Shown: positions 24,608 through 32,385 of the stretch, piece after piece
How positions within the stretch are numbered: position 1 is the stretch's first letter
Layout of the letters: every line of letters begins with the position of its first letter
Source of the DNA: Flavobacteriales bacterium
GTDB lineage: Bacteria > Bacteroidota > Bacteroidia > Flavobacteriales_G > Salibacteraceae
Reading direction: 5' to 3'
Assembly: GCA_020435995.1 (NCBI GenBank)
Contig: JAGQYO010000038.1
Coordinates: 1-33,650, forward strand
Length of the DNA stretch: 33,650 nucleotides
Notes under the pieces: model-generated
Database searches by the model: none
Told to the model about the DNA's origin: nothing
Seen by the model: the letters and a program-made list of their open reading frames with translations, nothing else
Program-made: the position numbers and the translations under genes

Positions 24608-26487
24608 GATTCCTTATGGTCTAATCTGGAATACACAGAGTTTTGACTTTTGTATTCAGGTACCAATTCTTTGATGAGTTTAACCAACTCATAATTGTCC
24701 GTGTTGCTTGGTTCAGCAATTAGCTTATCCATTCGCGGTTGCAACTCTTCTACTGAATAGGCTTTTAATTTGGCTTTCAATATCTGAGGGTGATGAGTTG
24801 GAATTGTATTTTCTTCATTAGCTAGCAATTCTTCGTAGAGTTTTTCTCCTGGCCGAAGCCCAGTAACCTGTATTTGAATGTCTTTGCCAACGCTCAAACC
24901 GCTCAACTTAATCATCTTTTTAGCCAGATCCATAATTTTAATCGGCTGCCCCATGTCGAATATAAAAATCTCACCGCCCATACCCAGAGCTCCAGCCTCA
25001 AGAACCAATTGGCACGCCTCAGGAATAGTCATAAAGTATCGAGTGATCTCCGGATGGGTAATCGTAACAGGACCTCCGCTTTCTATTTGCTTTTGAAACA
25101 GCGGAATCACAGAACCATTACTGCCCAGCACATTTCCGAAGCGGGTGGTGATGTAGTTCGTTTTCGAATTGGCATTAACTGCCTGGGCATACATTTCGGC
25201 AACTCTTTTGCTCGCTCCCATAACATTCGTGGGGTTCACCGCCTTATCTGTCGAAATCATTACAAATTTTTCAACGCCAAATTCGTTTGATAAATCGATG
25301 GCAATCTTGCTTCCTCTAATGTTGGTTAATACTGCCTCCGATGGATTTTCCTCCATAATGGGAACATGTTTGTAGGCCGCAGCATGATAAACAACTTGAG
25401 GTTTAAAGGTTTCAAACACTTTTCGCATTCTGTTATAGTTGGAAACATCCGCTATAACTGGTTCACATATTCCCTTTCCTATTTTTTCAGCAAGTTCAAT
25501 ATCAATTTCGTAGAGCGGGCTTTCGGCTTGGTCTAGTAAGTAAATTTTTTCGGGGAAATAGTCGCAAACCTGTCTTGCAATCTCGGAACCGATAGAGCCT
25601 GCCGCACCTGTTATCAAAACAACCTTTCGTTTGATTTGAGTCTCAATATTTAGGGTGTCTAAACGAATTGGCTCGCGCCCAAGCAAGTCAACTATTTTTA
25701 CTTGTTTGATCTGGTTGTGGCTCAATTCACCGTTTATCCAACTTCTCACTGGTGGTACATGGAAGATTTTAATATTGTAGGGAAGGCATGTTTCTACGAT
25801 TTCTGTTTTTCGAGCTTTGGGTAATTTCTGAACTGAGATGATTAGTTCATCTACTTTTACTTTTTGCAGCAACTCGTTGAGTTTTTCACCTCCATGAATT
25901 GTGACACCCTCTACTTTTTTTCCACGCAGTTTTTTGTTGTCGTCCACAAAAGCGATCACATCATAGTTTAGCGAATTGTCGTGATCAAGGGTTCGCTTGG
26001 TTAACACGCCCGCCTCTCCTGCTCCAAAAATGATGACTTTGGATTTGACTTTGGTAATATTTTTAAATTCTGAGAAGATCATTTTTACGCTCATTCGAAA
26101 CGAGATCATTAGAAAAATAGTAGCTAAATAATCGATGATAACTATCGAAATAGGAAGCACAAATTTTCCATCTAATAGATAAAAGCGCGCATAATTGAGA
26201 ATGAAAAAAAGAAGGCTTCCGAAGGTAATTGTTCTAAAAATACGCTGCGTATCGCTGCTGCCAGTGTAGCGAATAACCCCAAAGTGAGTTTTACCCAGCA
26301 TAAATGAAATAGACCTCACAACAAGTACCACCGAAAATGCAATAGGGAAAGTCTCTATTTCTATTCTGGGAATCGAAAAATTAAAGCGCACCAAGTAGGC
26401 TGCAAGTAGCGAGGCTGTGCAAATAGCTAAATCAATAACGAAAATAATCCACCGAGGTGTTCCGTATCCTTCTAAATATCCTTTCAT
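24604..26487 (-). CDS. membrane nucleotide-sugar 4,6-dehydratase (CapD/WbpM/FlaA1-like)
   Basis: A 627-residue protein. It has four N-terminal membrane helices, a first Rossmann-like domain (VIIFGAGEAGVLTKRTL, about residues 152-168) and a C-terminal extended short-chain dehydrogenase domain (VLITGAAGSIGSEIARQV, about 290-307) with VVYHAAAYKHVPIMEENP and ISTDKAVNPTNVMGASKR. In the last block Met (about 423) takes the place of the usual catalytic Tyr before Lys 427, the SMK triad described for WbpM. Such enzymes turn UDP-N-acetylhexosamine into the 4-keto-6-deoxy sugar for surface glycans. The ATG at 26487 (MKGYLEGYGTPRW) fits homologues better than one 19 codons upstream. Confidence 0.9.
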   Translation of the reverse strand: MKGYLEGYGTPRWIIFVIDLAICTASLLAAYLVRFNFSIPRIEIETFPIAFSVVLVVRSISFMLGKTHFGVIRYTGSSDTQRIFRTITFGSLLFFILNYARFYLLDGKFVLPISIVIIDYLATIFLMISFRMSVKMIFSEFKNITKVKSKVIIFGAGEAGVLTKRTLDHDNSLNYDVIAFVDDNKKLRGKKVEGVTIHGGEKLNELLQKVKVDELIISVQKLPKARKTEIVETCLPYNIKIFHVPPVRSWINGELSHNQIKQVKIVDLLGREPIRLDTLNIETQIKRKVVLITGAAGSIGSEIARQVCDYFPEKIYLLDQAESPLYEIDIELAEKIGKGICEPVIADVSNYNRMRKVFETFKPQVVYHAAAYKHVPIMEENPSEAVLTNIRGSKIAIDLSNEFGVEKFVMISTDKAVNPTNVMGASKRVAEMYAQAVNANSKTNYITTRFGNVLGSNGSVIPLFQKQIESGGPVTITHPEITRYFMTIPEACQLVLEAGALGMGGEIFIFDMGQPIKIMDLAKKMIKLSGLSVGKDIQIQVTGLRPGEKLYEELLANEENTIPTHHPQILKAKLKAYSVEELQPRMDKLIAEPSNTDNYELVKLIKELVPEYKSQNSVYSRLDHKES

Positions 26488-26551
26488 TGAGCTGGTCACA
26501 AAAGTAGACGAATTGCCAACATACAGATTATCCTTACAATTCACTTTGGAT

Positions 26552-26559
26552 TACATTTG
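26552..26559 (+). promoter_or_regulatory. -7 element of the gcvT-comB transcript
   Basis: TACATTTG is an exact TAnnTTTG element. It overlaps a possible upstream ATG at 26557, so that codon is probably not translated and the start at 26581 is preferred. Confidence 0.45.
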
Positions 26560-26580
26560 CCCACCTTAAAATTTTTTGAA

Positions 26581-27666
26581 ATGAAAAATACAGCACTTAC
26601 ACAGGTTCATGTTGAATTAGGAGCCAAAATGGTCCCCTTTGCGGGTTATAATATGCCTGTGTCTTATATAGGAGTAAATGAAGAGCACCTAACAGTTAGA
26701 GAAGGTGTAGGGGTTTTTGATGTATCGCACATGGGTGAGTTCTTTTTGAGCGGTGAGAAAGCTATTGATCTAATTCAGAAAGTTACGACGAATGATGTTT
26801 CGTTATTGGTAGATGGAAAAATTCAATATTCGTGCTTGCCCAATGGTAAGGGAGGAATTGTAGATGACCTCTTAATTTACCGCATTAGTGCTACGGAATA
26901 TATGTTGGTTGTAAATGCAAGCAATATTGAAAAAGACTGGGATTGGATTTCTTCGCACAACACCTTTGGTGTAAAAATGGAAAACAAAAGCGATGCTTAC
27001 TCACTACTTGCAGTTCAGGGGCCAAAAGCTGTGGAAGCACTACAATCATTGACCGATGTAAACCTATCGGAAATGGTTTATTACACTTTTAAAACAGGAA
27101 AATTTGCGGGTTTAAATGATGTTATTATCAGCGCTACGGGATATACTGGTGCTGGAGGATTTGAAATTTATTTTAAAAATGAAGTTGCCCAAGAAGTTTG
27201 GGATGCAGTATTTAAAGCTGGTGCTAAGTGCAACATCAAACCCATAGGATTGGCAGCACGCGATACCCTGAGATTAGAAATGGGTTTTTGCCTTTACGGA
27301 AATGATATTGATGACACCACATCCCCTTTAGAAGCTGGGCTAGGATGGATTACAAAGTTTAATAAAGGTGACTTTATTGATTCTGATAAAATGTTAGCCC
27401 TCAAAGAAAGCGGATTGAGCCGTAGATTAGTGGGCTTTGAAATGGTTGATCGTGGAATTCCACGACATGGCTACCCAATTCAAGATGGAGATGGAAATGT
27501 TATTGGAGAAGTAACTTCAGGCACCATGTCACCTTCGCTCAAATTGGGAATTGGAATGGGCTACGTAGCACCACCTCACCATAAAACAGATACCGAAATA
27601 TTTATTGAAGTACGCGGAAAAGCTTTAAAGGCTCAAGTGGTTAAAACCCCTTTTTATAAAGGATAA
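26581..27666 (+). CDS. gcvT: aminomethyltransferase, glycine cleavage T protein
   Basis: A 361-residue GcvT of normal length. Family motifs are [16 protein letters not shown] at the N-terminus, [15 protein letters not shown], the folate-site block [36 protein letters not shown], and [20 protein letters not shown] (with the catalytic Asp). It transfers the aminomethyl carbon from lipoylated H protein to tetrahydrofolate, releasing ammonia. H, P and L proteins are not in the window. It is three bases upstream of the ComB-like gene and probably co-transcribed. Confidence 0.95.
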   Translation: MKNTALTQVHVELGAKMVPFAGYNMPVSYIGVNEEHLTVREGVGVFDVSHMGEFFLSGEKAIDLIQKVTTNDVSLLVDGKIQYSCLPNGKGGIVDDLLIYRISATEYMLVVNASNIEKDWDWISSHNTFGVKMENKSDAYSLLAVQGPKAVEALQSLTDVNLSEMVYYTFKTGKFAGLNDVIISATGYTGAGGFEIYFKNEVAQEVWDAVFKAGAKCNIKPIGLAARDTLRLEMGFCLYGNDIDDTTSPLEAGLGWITKFNKGDFIDSDKMLALKESGLSRRLVGFEMVDRGIPRHGYPIQDGDGNVIGEVTSGTMSPSLKLGIGMGYVAPPHHKTDTEIFIEVRGKALKAQVVKTPFYKG

Positions 27667-27669
27667 AAA

Positions 27670-28389
27670 ATGGCGCAAATAGAAGTTTGCTTTACCCCTG
27701 AACAGTTTTCTTTTTACGAGAACGATGATGCCGTTGCAGTAGTTATTGACGTATTCAGGGCTACAAGCGCTATGTGTGTTGCGTTTGATAATGGAATGAA
27801 AGAGATTATTCCAGTAGAGCGTGTAGAGGAAGCTATTGACTACAAAAAGAAGGGTTATTTGGTGGCTGCGGAGCGCAAGGGCGAAGTAGTGGAGGGATTT
27901 AATTTGGGTAATTCTCCATTTCACTATATGAACAGTGACTTTGTTGGACAAACACTCGTGATTACCACCACAAATGGTACTAGGGCCATCAAAACTGCGG
28001 GCAAAAGAAACGAAGTGGTGATTGGCTCTTTTTTAAATCTTGAAGCAGTTTGCACTTATTTAAAGGAGCAAAACAAGGATGTGATTCTTGTATGCGCGGG
28101 TTGGAAGGGACGTTTTAATCTCGAAGATTCATTGTTTGCCGGTGCTGTGGTGTCTAAACTTATGGGTTTTGGGTTTTTTCCTGAAATGTCTGATTCGTCT
28201 ATCGCGTGTAAGCACTTTTATGAAATGGCATCCGGTGATTTGTGCGGTTTTTTGGCCAATTCATCGCACCGAAGAAGACTGGGAACACTTAACCTTGACA
28301 AGGACATAGAATATTGTCTTCAAGAGAGTGTTTTAAATGTCCTTCCAATTCTCAAAAACGGGCGGCTGGTAAATGCACTAAAGGCCTGA
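27670..28389 (+). CDS. comB: 2-phosphosulfolactate phosphatase (ComB-like)
   Basis: A 239-residue ComB-family protein. Motifs are VVIDVFRATSAMCVAF near the N-terminus, LGNSPFHYM, LVITTTNGTRAIKTAG (phosphate-binding turn) and ILVCAGWKGRFNLEDSLFAG. ComB removes phosphate from 2-phospho-3-sulfolactate. In methanogens this is a coenzyme M step; bacteria use sulfolactate differently, and many homologues are uncharacterised. The sulfolactate-related partners (ComA, ComC) are not seen. It follows gcvT by three bases. Confidence 0.88.
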   Translation: MAQIEVCFTPEQFSFYENDDAVAVVIDVFRATSAMCVAFDNGMKEIIPVERVEEAIDYKKKGYLVAAERKGEVVEGFNLGNSPFHYMNSDFVGQTLVITTTNGTRAIKTAGKRNEVVIGSFLNLEAVCTYLKEQNKDVILVCAGWKGRFNLEDSLFAGAVVSKLMGFGFFPEMSDSSIACKHFYEMASGDLCGFLANSSHRRRLGTLNLDKDIEYCLQESVLNVLPILKNGRLVNALKA

Positions 28390-28481
28390 TTGCACCGAGA
28401 TTTAAGCCAATTTGGTTAAAATCCTATTTGTTGAAGTGGCTGCAAAACAGTTAGATAGATTCGGAATTATTCCTACTTTGG

Positions 28482-28513
28482 GTTATTAACAAAATCCCAA
28501 AATCGTTAATAAC
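28482..28513. repeat. inverted repeat upstream of the unknown gene
   Basis: GTTATTAAC at 28482-28490 and its exact complement GTTAATAAC at 28505-28513 are separated by 14 bases. A second, overlapping pair, TTTGGG (28477-28482) and CCCAAA (28496-28501), could form a competing stem. The region lies between the ComB-like gene and the next start. Function is unknown; an operator or attenuator is possible. Confidence 0.45.
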
Positions 28514-28599
28514 TTTGTTGACAATTGAAAAATCAGTTTAAAAAGAAGGGCATAGTGTAACGTGTAGTTTTGTTCAAATACCCAAAATGCAGAGCTTTG

Positions 28600-29142
28600 A
28601 TGTTATCCATCTTTACTAAAAAGAAATTATCTGAGGAAAAACTTCAAAAACTTTTTGTTTCAGGAATTCTGCAATTGGTAGATAAGGGTTTTCCCGATGT
28701 AGCTGAATTAATCAACACGGACCCTGAATTTGAAATCAATCCGAATATTCAGCCCAATGATGCCGATAAGTTTTTAATGATTGTGGTTGCGGGAAATTTA
28801 GCCTTAATTCCCAAGCATTTTAATGATTACCAAGACGTAAGGTTAATTGATGGTATAATTAAGCAAATGGCCAATGTGCTCAATATAGACCATGAAAAAC
28901 TAAAATCACTTGTAGCGAAATACCAAAGCTTTATTCATAAAGTGAACATGCCGAGCAAAAACATTTTATATGGCATGTCAAAAGCTGTTTTTCACAAGTA
29001 CGAACTCAACCAGTTTCAAATTGAGTATTTCAGAAACATGAAGTCTCCAAACCCCTTGTTTATTAAAAGGTTGGACGATATCATGCTGAATTTTCAATGG
29101 GACTGGGAAGTGATTCGGAACAAATATAAAATTACTGAGTAA
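28600..29142 (+). CDS. protein of unknown function
   Basis: A 180-residue protein I cannot place. It has no signal peptide or membrane helix. The sequence is mixed alpha-helical with charged N-terminus (MLSIFTKKKLSEEKLQKLFV), then GILQLVDKGFPDVAELINTD, a hydrophobic core helix (KFLMIVVAGNLALIP), LIDGIIKQMANVLNIDHEKL, and a tail FQIEYFRNMKSPNPLFIKRL. I chose the ATG at 28600; a TTG ten codons upstream overlaps an exact TAGTTTTG promoter-like element (28565-28572), so the shorter start is favoured. It stands alone between the gcvT pair and a lipoprotein gene. Confidence 0.75.
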   Translation: MLSIFTKKKLSEEKLQKLFVSGILQLVDKGFPDVAELINTDPEFEINPNIQPNDADKFLMIVVAGNLALIPKHFNDYQDVRLIDGIIKQMANVLNIDHEKLKSLVAKYQSFIHKVNMPSKNILYGMSKAVFHKYELNQFQIEYFRNMKSPNPLFIKRLDDIMLNFQWDWEVIRNKYKITE

Positions 29143-29191
29143 GTCATACTGGCCCGTCCTTTGCCTTCGGCGAAAACTTAATTTTATTGTT

Positions 29192-30055
29192 ATGAAAAAT
29201 TGGATTGGCATGTTTGGCTTGTTTTTTCTATTGGGATGTTCTCCCAAAACGCCAAGGACTTTAAAAACCGTAAATAAAGAAACCTCGTGGCAGGAAATAG
29301 ACCTCGACCGCGAAGACATTAAAACCATTCGAATTTCCTACCATATTTTTAATCGATCCGATGGTTCGGGCAATTTTCAAAAGGGAAATGTAGACCACAC
29401 CTATTTTTTAAAGGAGAAAATTCGAGAAGTAAATAAATATTTATCTCAATTAAACCAGCACATTCCATCACATATCGAAAGTGCGGCAGACGCTAAAATC
29501 AGATTGAAACTTGAAGAGATTTATTATTGGGATAATGATACTGCATTCAACTGCAGCACTGTGGGAGATTATACCCACAACAACCTTTATAAGCAATATG
29601 TTACAACAAACTCAGCATTAAGCGAGGATCAACGAGATTACACACTACACATTTTATTGCCCGGAAAACGTCCGAATAAATATGGGGGGCGAAATTTAAC
29701 TGGATTGGGCTTTATCACTAACGCACTTTATTTTGAGGGCTGGTTTCAGGTGTTTGAAAATACTCTTTGGGGAGATATTTCAGGAAATTTTAGCCATGAG
29801 CTAGGCCATGGTCTTGGACTACCTCATTACGAGTCTCAATATTTTCCCTGCTACTGTTGTGATGATCCCCAAGAGTGTCCTCAAGAAAACTGTAATAATT
29901 TAATGCTCAGAAATGGCGGCGGACCTGCTCTCACCTTGTGTCAGCTAAAAGTAGCTCACTTTCTTTTAAAAAATGGCCCATCTGGTCTGGAGATTTACAA
30001 CCAGCAAGCGAGAGCGCATAAGCTCTTAGAGGGTTATAATGAACCTACAGATTAA
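29192..30055 (+). CDS. metzincin-type zinc metalloprotease lipoprotein
   Basis: A 287-residue protein with a lipoprotein signal (MKNWIGMFGLFFLLGC, Cys16 the likely lipidation site) and the metzincin zinc motif HELGHGLGLPH (His202, Glu203, His206, His212). A Met in NNLMLRNGG (about 238) fits the Met-turn. Between them is a Cys-rich loop (PCYCCDDPQECPQENC), reminiscent of the pappalysin group, though the family is not certain. It probably sits in the cell envelope and cleaves extracellular or periplasmic proteins. Its last 11 bases overlap the end of the converging oxidase gene. Confidence 0.82.
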   Translation: MKNWIGMFGLFFLLGCSPKTPRTLKTVNKETSWQEIDLDREDIKTIRISYHIFNRSDGSGNFQKGNVDHTYFLKEKIREVNKYLSQLNQHIPSHIESAADAKIRLKLEEIYYWDNDTAFNCSTVGDYTHNNLYKQYVTTNSALSEDQRDYTLHILLPGKRPNKYGGRNLTGLGFITNALYFEGWFQVFENTLWGDISGNFSHELGHGLGLPHYESQYFPCYCCDDPQECPQENCNNLMLRNGGGPALTLCQLKVAHFLLKNGPSGLEIYNQQARAHKLLEGYNEPTD

Positions 30056-31259
30056 AATGTTTCTGAGCCATTTTAACCACTTCGTCGCCTATCGCTAAAC
30101 AGGCAGTAGCCGCTGGTGAAGGTGCGTTTAAAACATGAATGGAATTTTCCTTGTACTCAATCCTAAAATCGTCTCTAGTGTCACCGTTTTCACTCAACAA
30201 CATTGCTCTTACTCCGGCACGTCCGGGCTTAATGTCGTCCATGGTAAGGCTAGGAATCATCCGTTGGAGGGTTTTTAAGAATAGTTTTTTGGAAAAAGCT
30301 CGGCGATATTCATCAATGGCAAATTTAAAGTTCCCCAAAAGCAAGTTCCAAGTTCCTTTATACGATAGCGCGTCGATGGTATCCCTCCAGCTAAAATCTG
30401 TTTTACCGTATCCCTCTCTTTTAAAAGTGAACACCGCATTGGGGCCACATTCTATTTCACCGTCAGTCATTCTTGTAAAATGAACCCCTAAAAACGGAAA
30501 GGCAGGATTGGGGACAGGGTAAATAAGATGTTTTACTTTGTGTTTTCCTTGCGCTGTAAGTTCATAGTAATCACCTCTGAACCCCACCACTTTTTCTTTG
30601 ATCTTCACCCCATCTTTTCTGGCTAATCGATCTGCTTGAAGCCCTCCACAAAAAATAATTCTTTTGGTTTTAAAGTCGCCTTTGTTGGTAATTACGGTAG
30701 TGGTTTCATTAGCCCTTTTGATATCCAGTACCTCATGGTTTACTAAGGCCTGTGATTCCGGATTAATTTTTTGCACCAATTCAGCAAGTTTGTTGGTAGT
30801 GGCCTTAAAATCGATTATTCCGGTGCAACCAACCCTCAATCCTCTTAGTCCAACGCAATGTGGTTCAATTTCCCTAATTTGCTCTGGACCAAGAATTTCA
30901 ATATTTTCTACTTCATTTTTGATTCCATTTTGATGAATCAAGTCAAGAAATGGGAATTCTTTTTCGTCAGTGGCAACAATGATTTTCCCGCAGATATCGT
31001 GGTCTATGAGATGTTCCTTTGCAAATGCCACTAATTGATGCCTGCCATCAACACAATTTTTCGCCTTATATGACCCTGGCTTGTAGTAGATTCCCGAATG
31101 AATAACACCTGAGTTGTTTCCAGTTTGGTGCGGGGCAAAATGGCCCTCTTTTTCAAGTACGGTTATCCGAATGTTGGGATATGCTTTTTGGAGTTTATAC
31201 GCCGTAGCCAAGCCTACAATTCCACCACCTACTACTATAAAGTCGCTTTCCTGATTCAC
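30045..31259 (-). CDS. lhgO: L-2-hydroxyglutarate oxidase
   Basis: A 404-residue FAD enzyme of the LhgO family. It has the dinucleotide motif IVVGGGIVGLATAYKLQ, then LEKEGHFAPHQTGNNSGVIHSGIYYKPGS typical of the group, VDFKATT-like substrate-site residues in GIIDFKATTNKLAEL, and the closing GRAGVRAMLL and LNAPSPAATACLAIGDEV. It oxidises L-2-hydroxyglutarate to 2-oxoglutarate and passes electrons to the quinone pool or to oxygen. It is preceded by rpmH and a terminator and converges on the metalloprotease gene. Confidence 0.92.
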   Translation of the reverse strand: MNQESDFIVVGGGIVGLATAYKLQKAYPNIRITVLEKEGHFAPHQTGNNSGVIHSGIYYKPGSYKAKNCVDGRHQLVAFAKEHLIDHDICGKIIVATDEKEFPFLDLIHQNGIKNEVENIEILGPEQIREIEPHCVGLRGLRVGCTGIIDFKATTNKLAELVQKINPESQALVNHEVLDIKRANETTTVITNKGDFKTKRIIFCGGLQADRLARKDGVKIKEKVVGFRGDYYELTAQGKHKVKHLIYPVPNPAFPFLGVHFTRMTDGEIECGPNAVFTFKREGYGKTDFSWRDTIDALSYKGTWNLLLGNFKFAIDEYRRAFSKKLFLKTLQRMIPSLTMDDIKPGRAGVRAMLLSENGDTRDDFRIEYKENSIHVLNAPSPAATACLAIGDEVVKMAQKHFNL

Positions 31260-31302
31260 TTGTTCGAAATTTTAATTCACTCTTGATTTACAGAAACAAA
31301 AA

Positions 31303-31324
31303 AAGGAGCGATAAATCGCTCCTT
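31303..31324 (-). terminator. intrinsic terminator after rpmH
   Basis: AAGGAGCGA (31303-31311) pairs with TCGCTCCTT (31316-31324) around a TAAA loop. Read leftward a T-run (complement of about 31298-31304) follows directly. It would end the rpmH transcript before lhgO. Confidence 0.8.
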
Positions 31325-31353
31325 AATATATGAAAACGTACATGTTCCAACTA

Positions 31354-31509
31354 TTATTTTCTAGGAATAGTGTCAGACACGGTTAATACCTTTCTGCCCT
31401 TTGCTCTTCTTCTTGCCAACACCTTTCTACCATTCTTGGTAGCCATTCTCTCTCTGAAACCGTGCTTATTCTTTCTCTTCCTATTCGAAGGTTGAAACGT
31501 TCTTTTCAT
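31354..31509 (-). CDS. rpmH: ribosomal protein bL34
   Basis: A 51-residue very basic protein, clearly bL34: start [20 protein letters not shown], then [20 protein letters not shown] and the end [11 protein letters not shown]. It belongs to the large ribosomal subunit and contacts 23S rRNA. The usual bL34 length is 44-50; the extra C-terminal residues are common in Bacteroidota. An exact TATTTTTG element (complement of 31547-31554) lies about 40 bases upstream, and a terminator follows. The rnpA neighbour seen in many bacteria is not next to it. Confidence 0.97.
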   Translation of the reverse strand: MKRTFQPSNRKRKNKHGFRERMATKNGRKVLARRRAKGRKVLTVSDTIPRK

Positions 31510-31546
31510 CTTTAAATTCTTTTATATCGTCGTGAAAAACGGAGCG

Positions 31547-31554
31547 CAAAAATA
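31547..31554 (-). promoter_or_regulatory. -7 element of rpmH
   Basis: Read leftward this is TATTTTTG, an exact TAnnTTTG element, giving a start near 31540 and a leader of about 30 bases. No clear -33 TTTG is seen. Confidence 0.45.
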
Positions 31555-31627
31555 GAATTTATCTTAATATAAAAACTGTGTTCTTCAAAAATCTGATAAA
31601 TATCTAAAAAACCCATTAATCTACATC

Positions 31628-32299
31628 CTAAACACTTGTTTTGGAAATGAATTTTCCAATAATAATTGCCACTACAATGGCCATATAAAACTGGCCAAAA
31701 ACAGTGAGAACAATTGATAAACTTTTAGCAAATGACGAAATGGGAAGAACATCTCCGTACCCTAGTGTTGAAATTGTTACAAAGCTGAAGTAGAGAAATT
31801 CTGAAAACTCAGAGTTAGCTGGTAAGGAAAATGCAGTTGGAACCATTAAATGCAATTGATATGCTGCAATTGCCCCGGTAATTCCCATCATTATGTATCC
31901 ACTTATTGCTCCGAAAATAGTGTCTGAATTCACTTCGGATTGTTTGAAGATATGCATGATAATTTTGTAAGAAATAAAGCTGAAAAACAACGAAAAGGGT
32001 AAAAGGCCAATAGGACTCGAATGCCCAGAGCCGAAAATTGTAAAATCAATCCAAGGTATAATAATGGTTAATGTACCAAGTGAGCCAAACAAGTAAAATT
32101 GTTTTTTGGTAGTGCTAATACAATACACATTGAGAAGCACCAAAGTGGTAAATAGACCTAGAAAAAGATGCGGTTTCAGCCGTTCTATTGGATCTAATGG
32201 GGGAAGTAACAGTATAAGTATACAGTTGACAAATAGCCAAAAAAACTTATGTTTTTGCTTTATTACTTGTTCAAGAAGCATCAAAGCGAAAGTATACAT
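31628..32299 (-). CDS. two-pore-helix potassium channel family protein
   Basis: A 223-residue membrane protein ending in a potassium-channel pore unit: an outer helix (TIFGAISGYIMMGITGAIAAY), a pore helix and selectivity filter FVTISTLGYGDVLP (TLGYGD about 178-183), and an inner helix (LSIVLTVFGQFYMAIVVAII). Four hydrophobic segments precede it (about residues 19-115). There is no cytoplasmic RCK/TrkA domain, so gating is unclear. The ATG at 32299 is used; a second ATG at 32281 is almost as good. Divergent from the ABC transporter gene. Confidence 0.9.
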   Translation of the reverse strand: MYTFALMLLEQVIKQKHKFFWLFVNCILILLLPPLDPIERLKPHLFLGLFTTLVLLNVYCISTTKKQFYLFGSLGTLTIIIPWIDFTIFGSGHSSPIGLLPFSLFFSFISYKIIMHIFKQSEVNSDTIFGAISGYIMMGITGAIAAYQLHLMVPTAFSLPANSEFSEFLYFSFVTISTLGYGDVLPISSFAKSLSIVLTVFGQFYMAIVVAIIIGKFISKTSV

Positions 32300-32351
32300 T
32301 CAATTTTAAGGAATGATATGACAAACGGCTACTCATTCTTACTTCGAAAAG

Positions 32352-32359
32352 TACTTTTG
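32352..32359 (+). promoter_or_regulatory. -7 element of the ABC exporter gene
   Basis: TACTTTTG is an exact TAnnTTTG element. It places the transcript start near 32366, 20 bases before the proposed TTG start codon of the ABC gene. No clear -33 box. Confidence 0.4.
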
Positions 32360-32385
32360 CAGCCGAATTAAAAATTTTAAAATCT

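Noticed and set aside
24874-25290. A rightward 138-residue frame opposite the dehydratase gene
   Set aside because: It is a mirror of a well-conserved coding sequence on the other strand, with no family features or start context.
27625-27951. A leftward frame across the gcvT-comB junction
   Set aside because: Both genes on the other strand are strongly conserved, and the antisense frame has no protein-like motif.
28392-28415. Terminator hairpin just after the ComB-like gene (near CCAATTTGG)
   Set aside because: The dyad has almost no loop, includes mismatches outside the core and lacks a T-run, so it is not a credible terminator.
28482-28513. Inverted TTATTAAC sites as DnaA boxes of a replication origin, given rpmH 3 kb away
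   Set aside because: The sixth base is A where DnaA boxes have a highly conserved C, there are only two sites, and no dnaA, rnpA or AT-rich unwinding region is seen.
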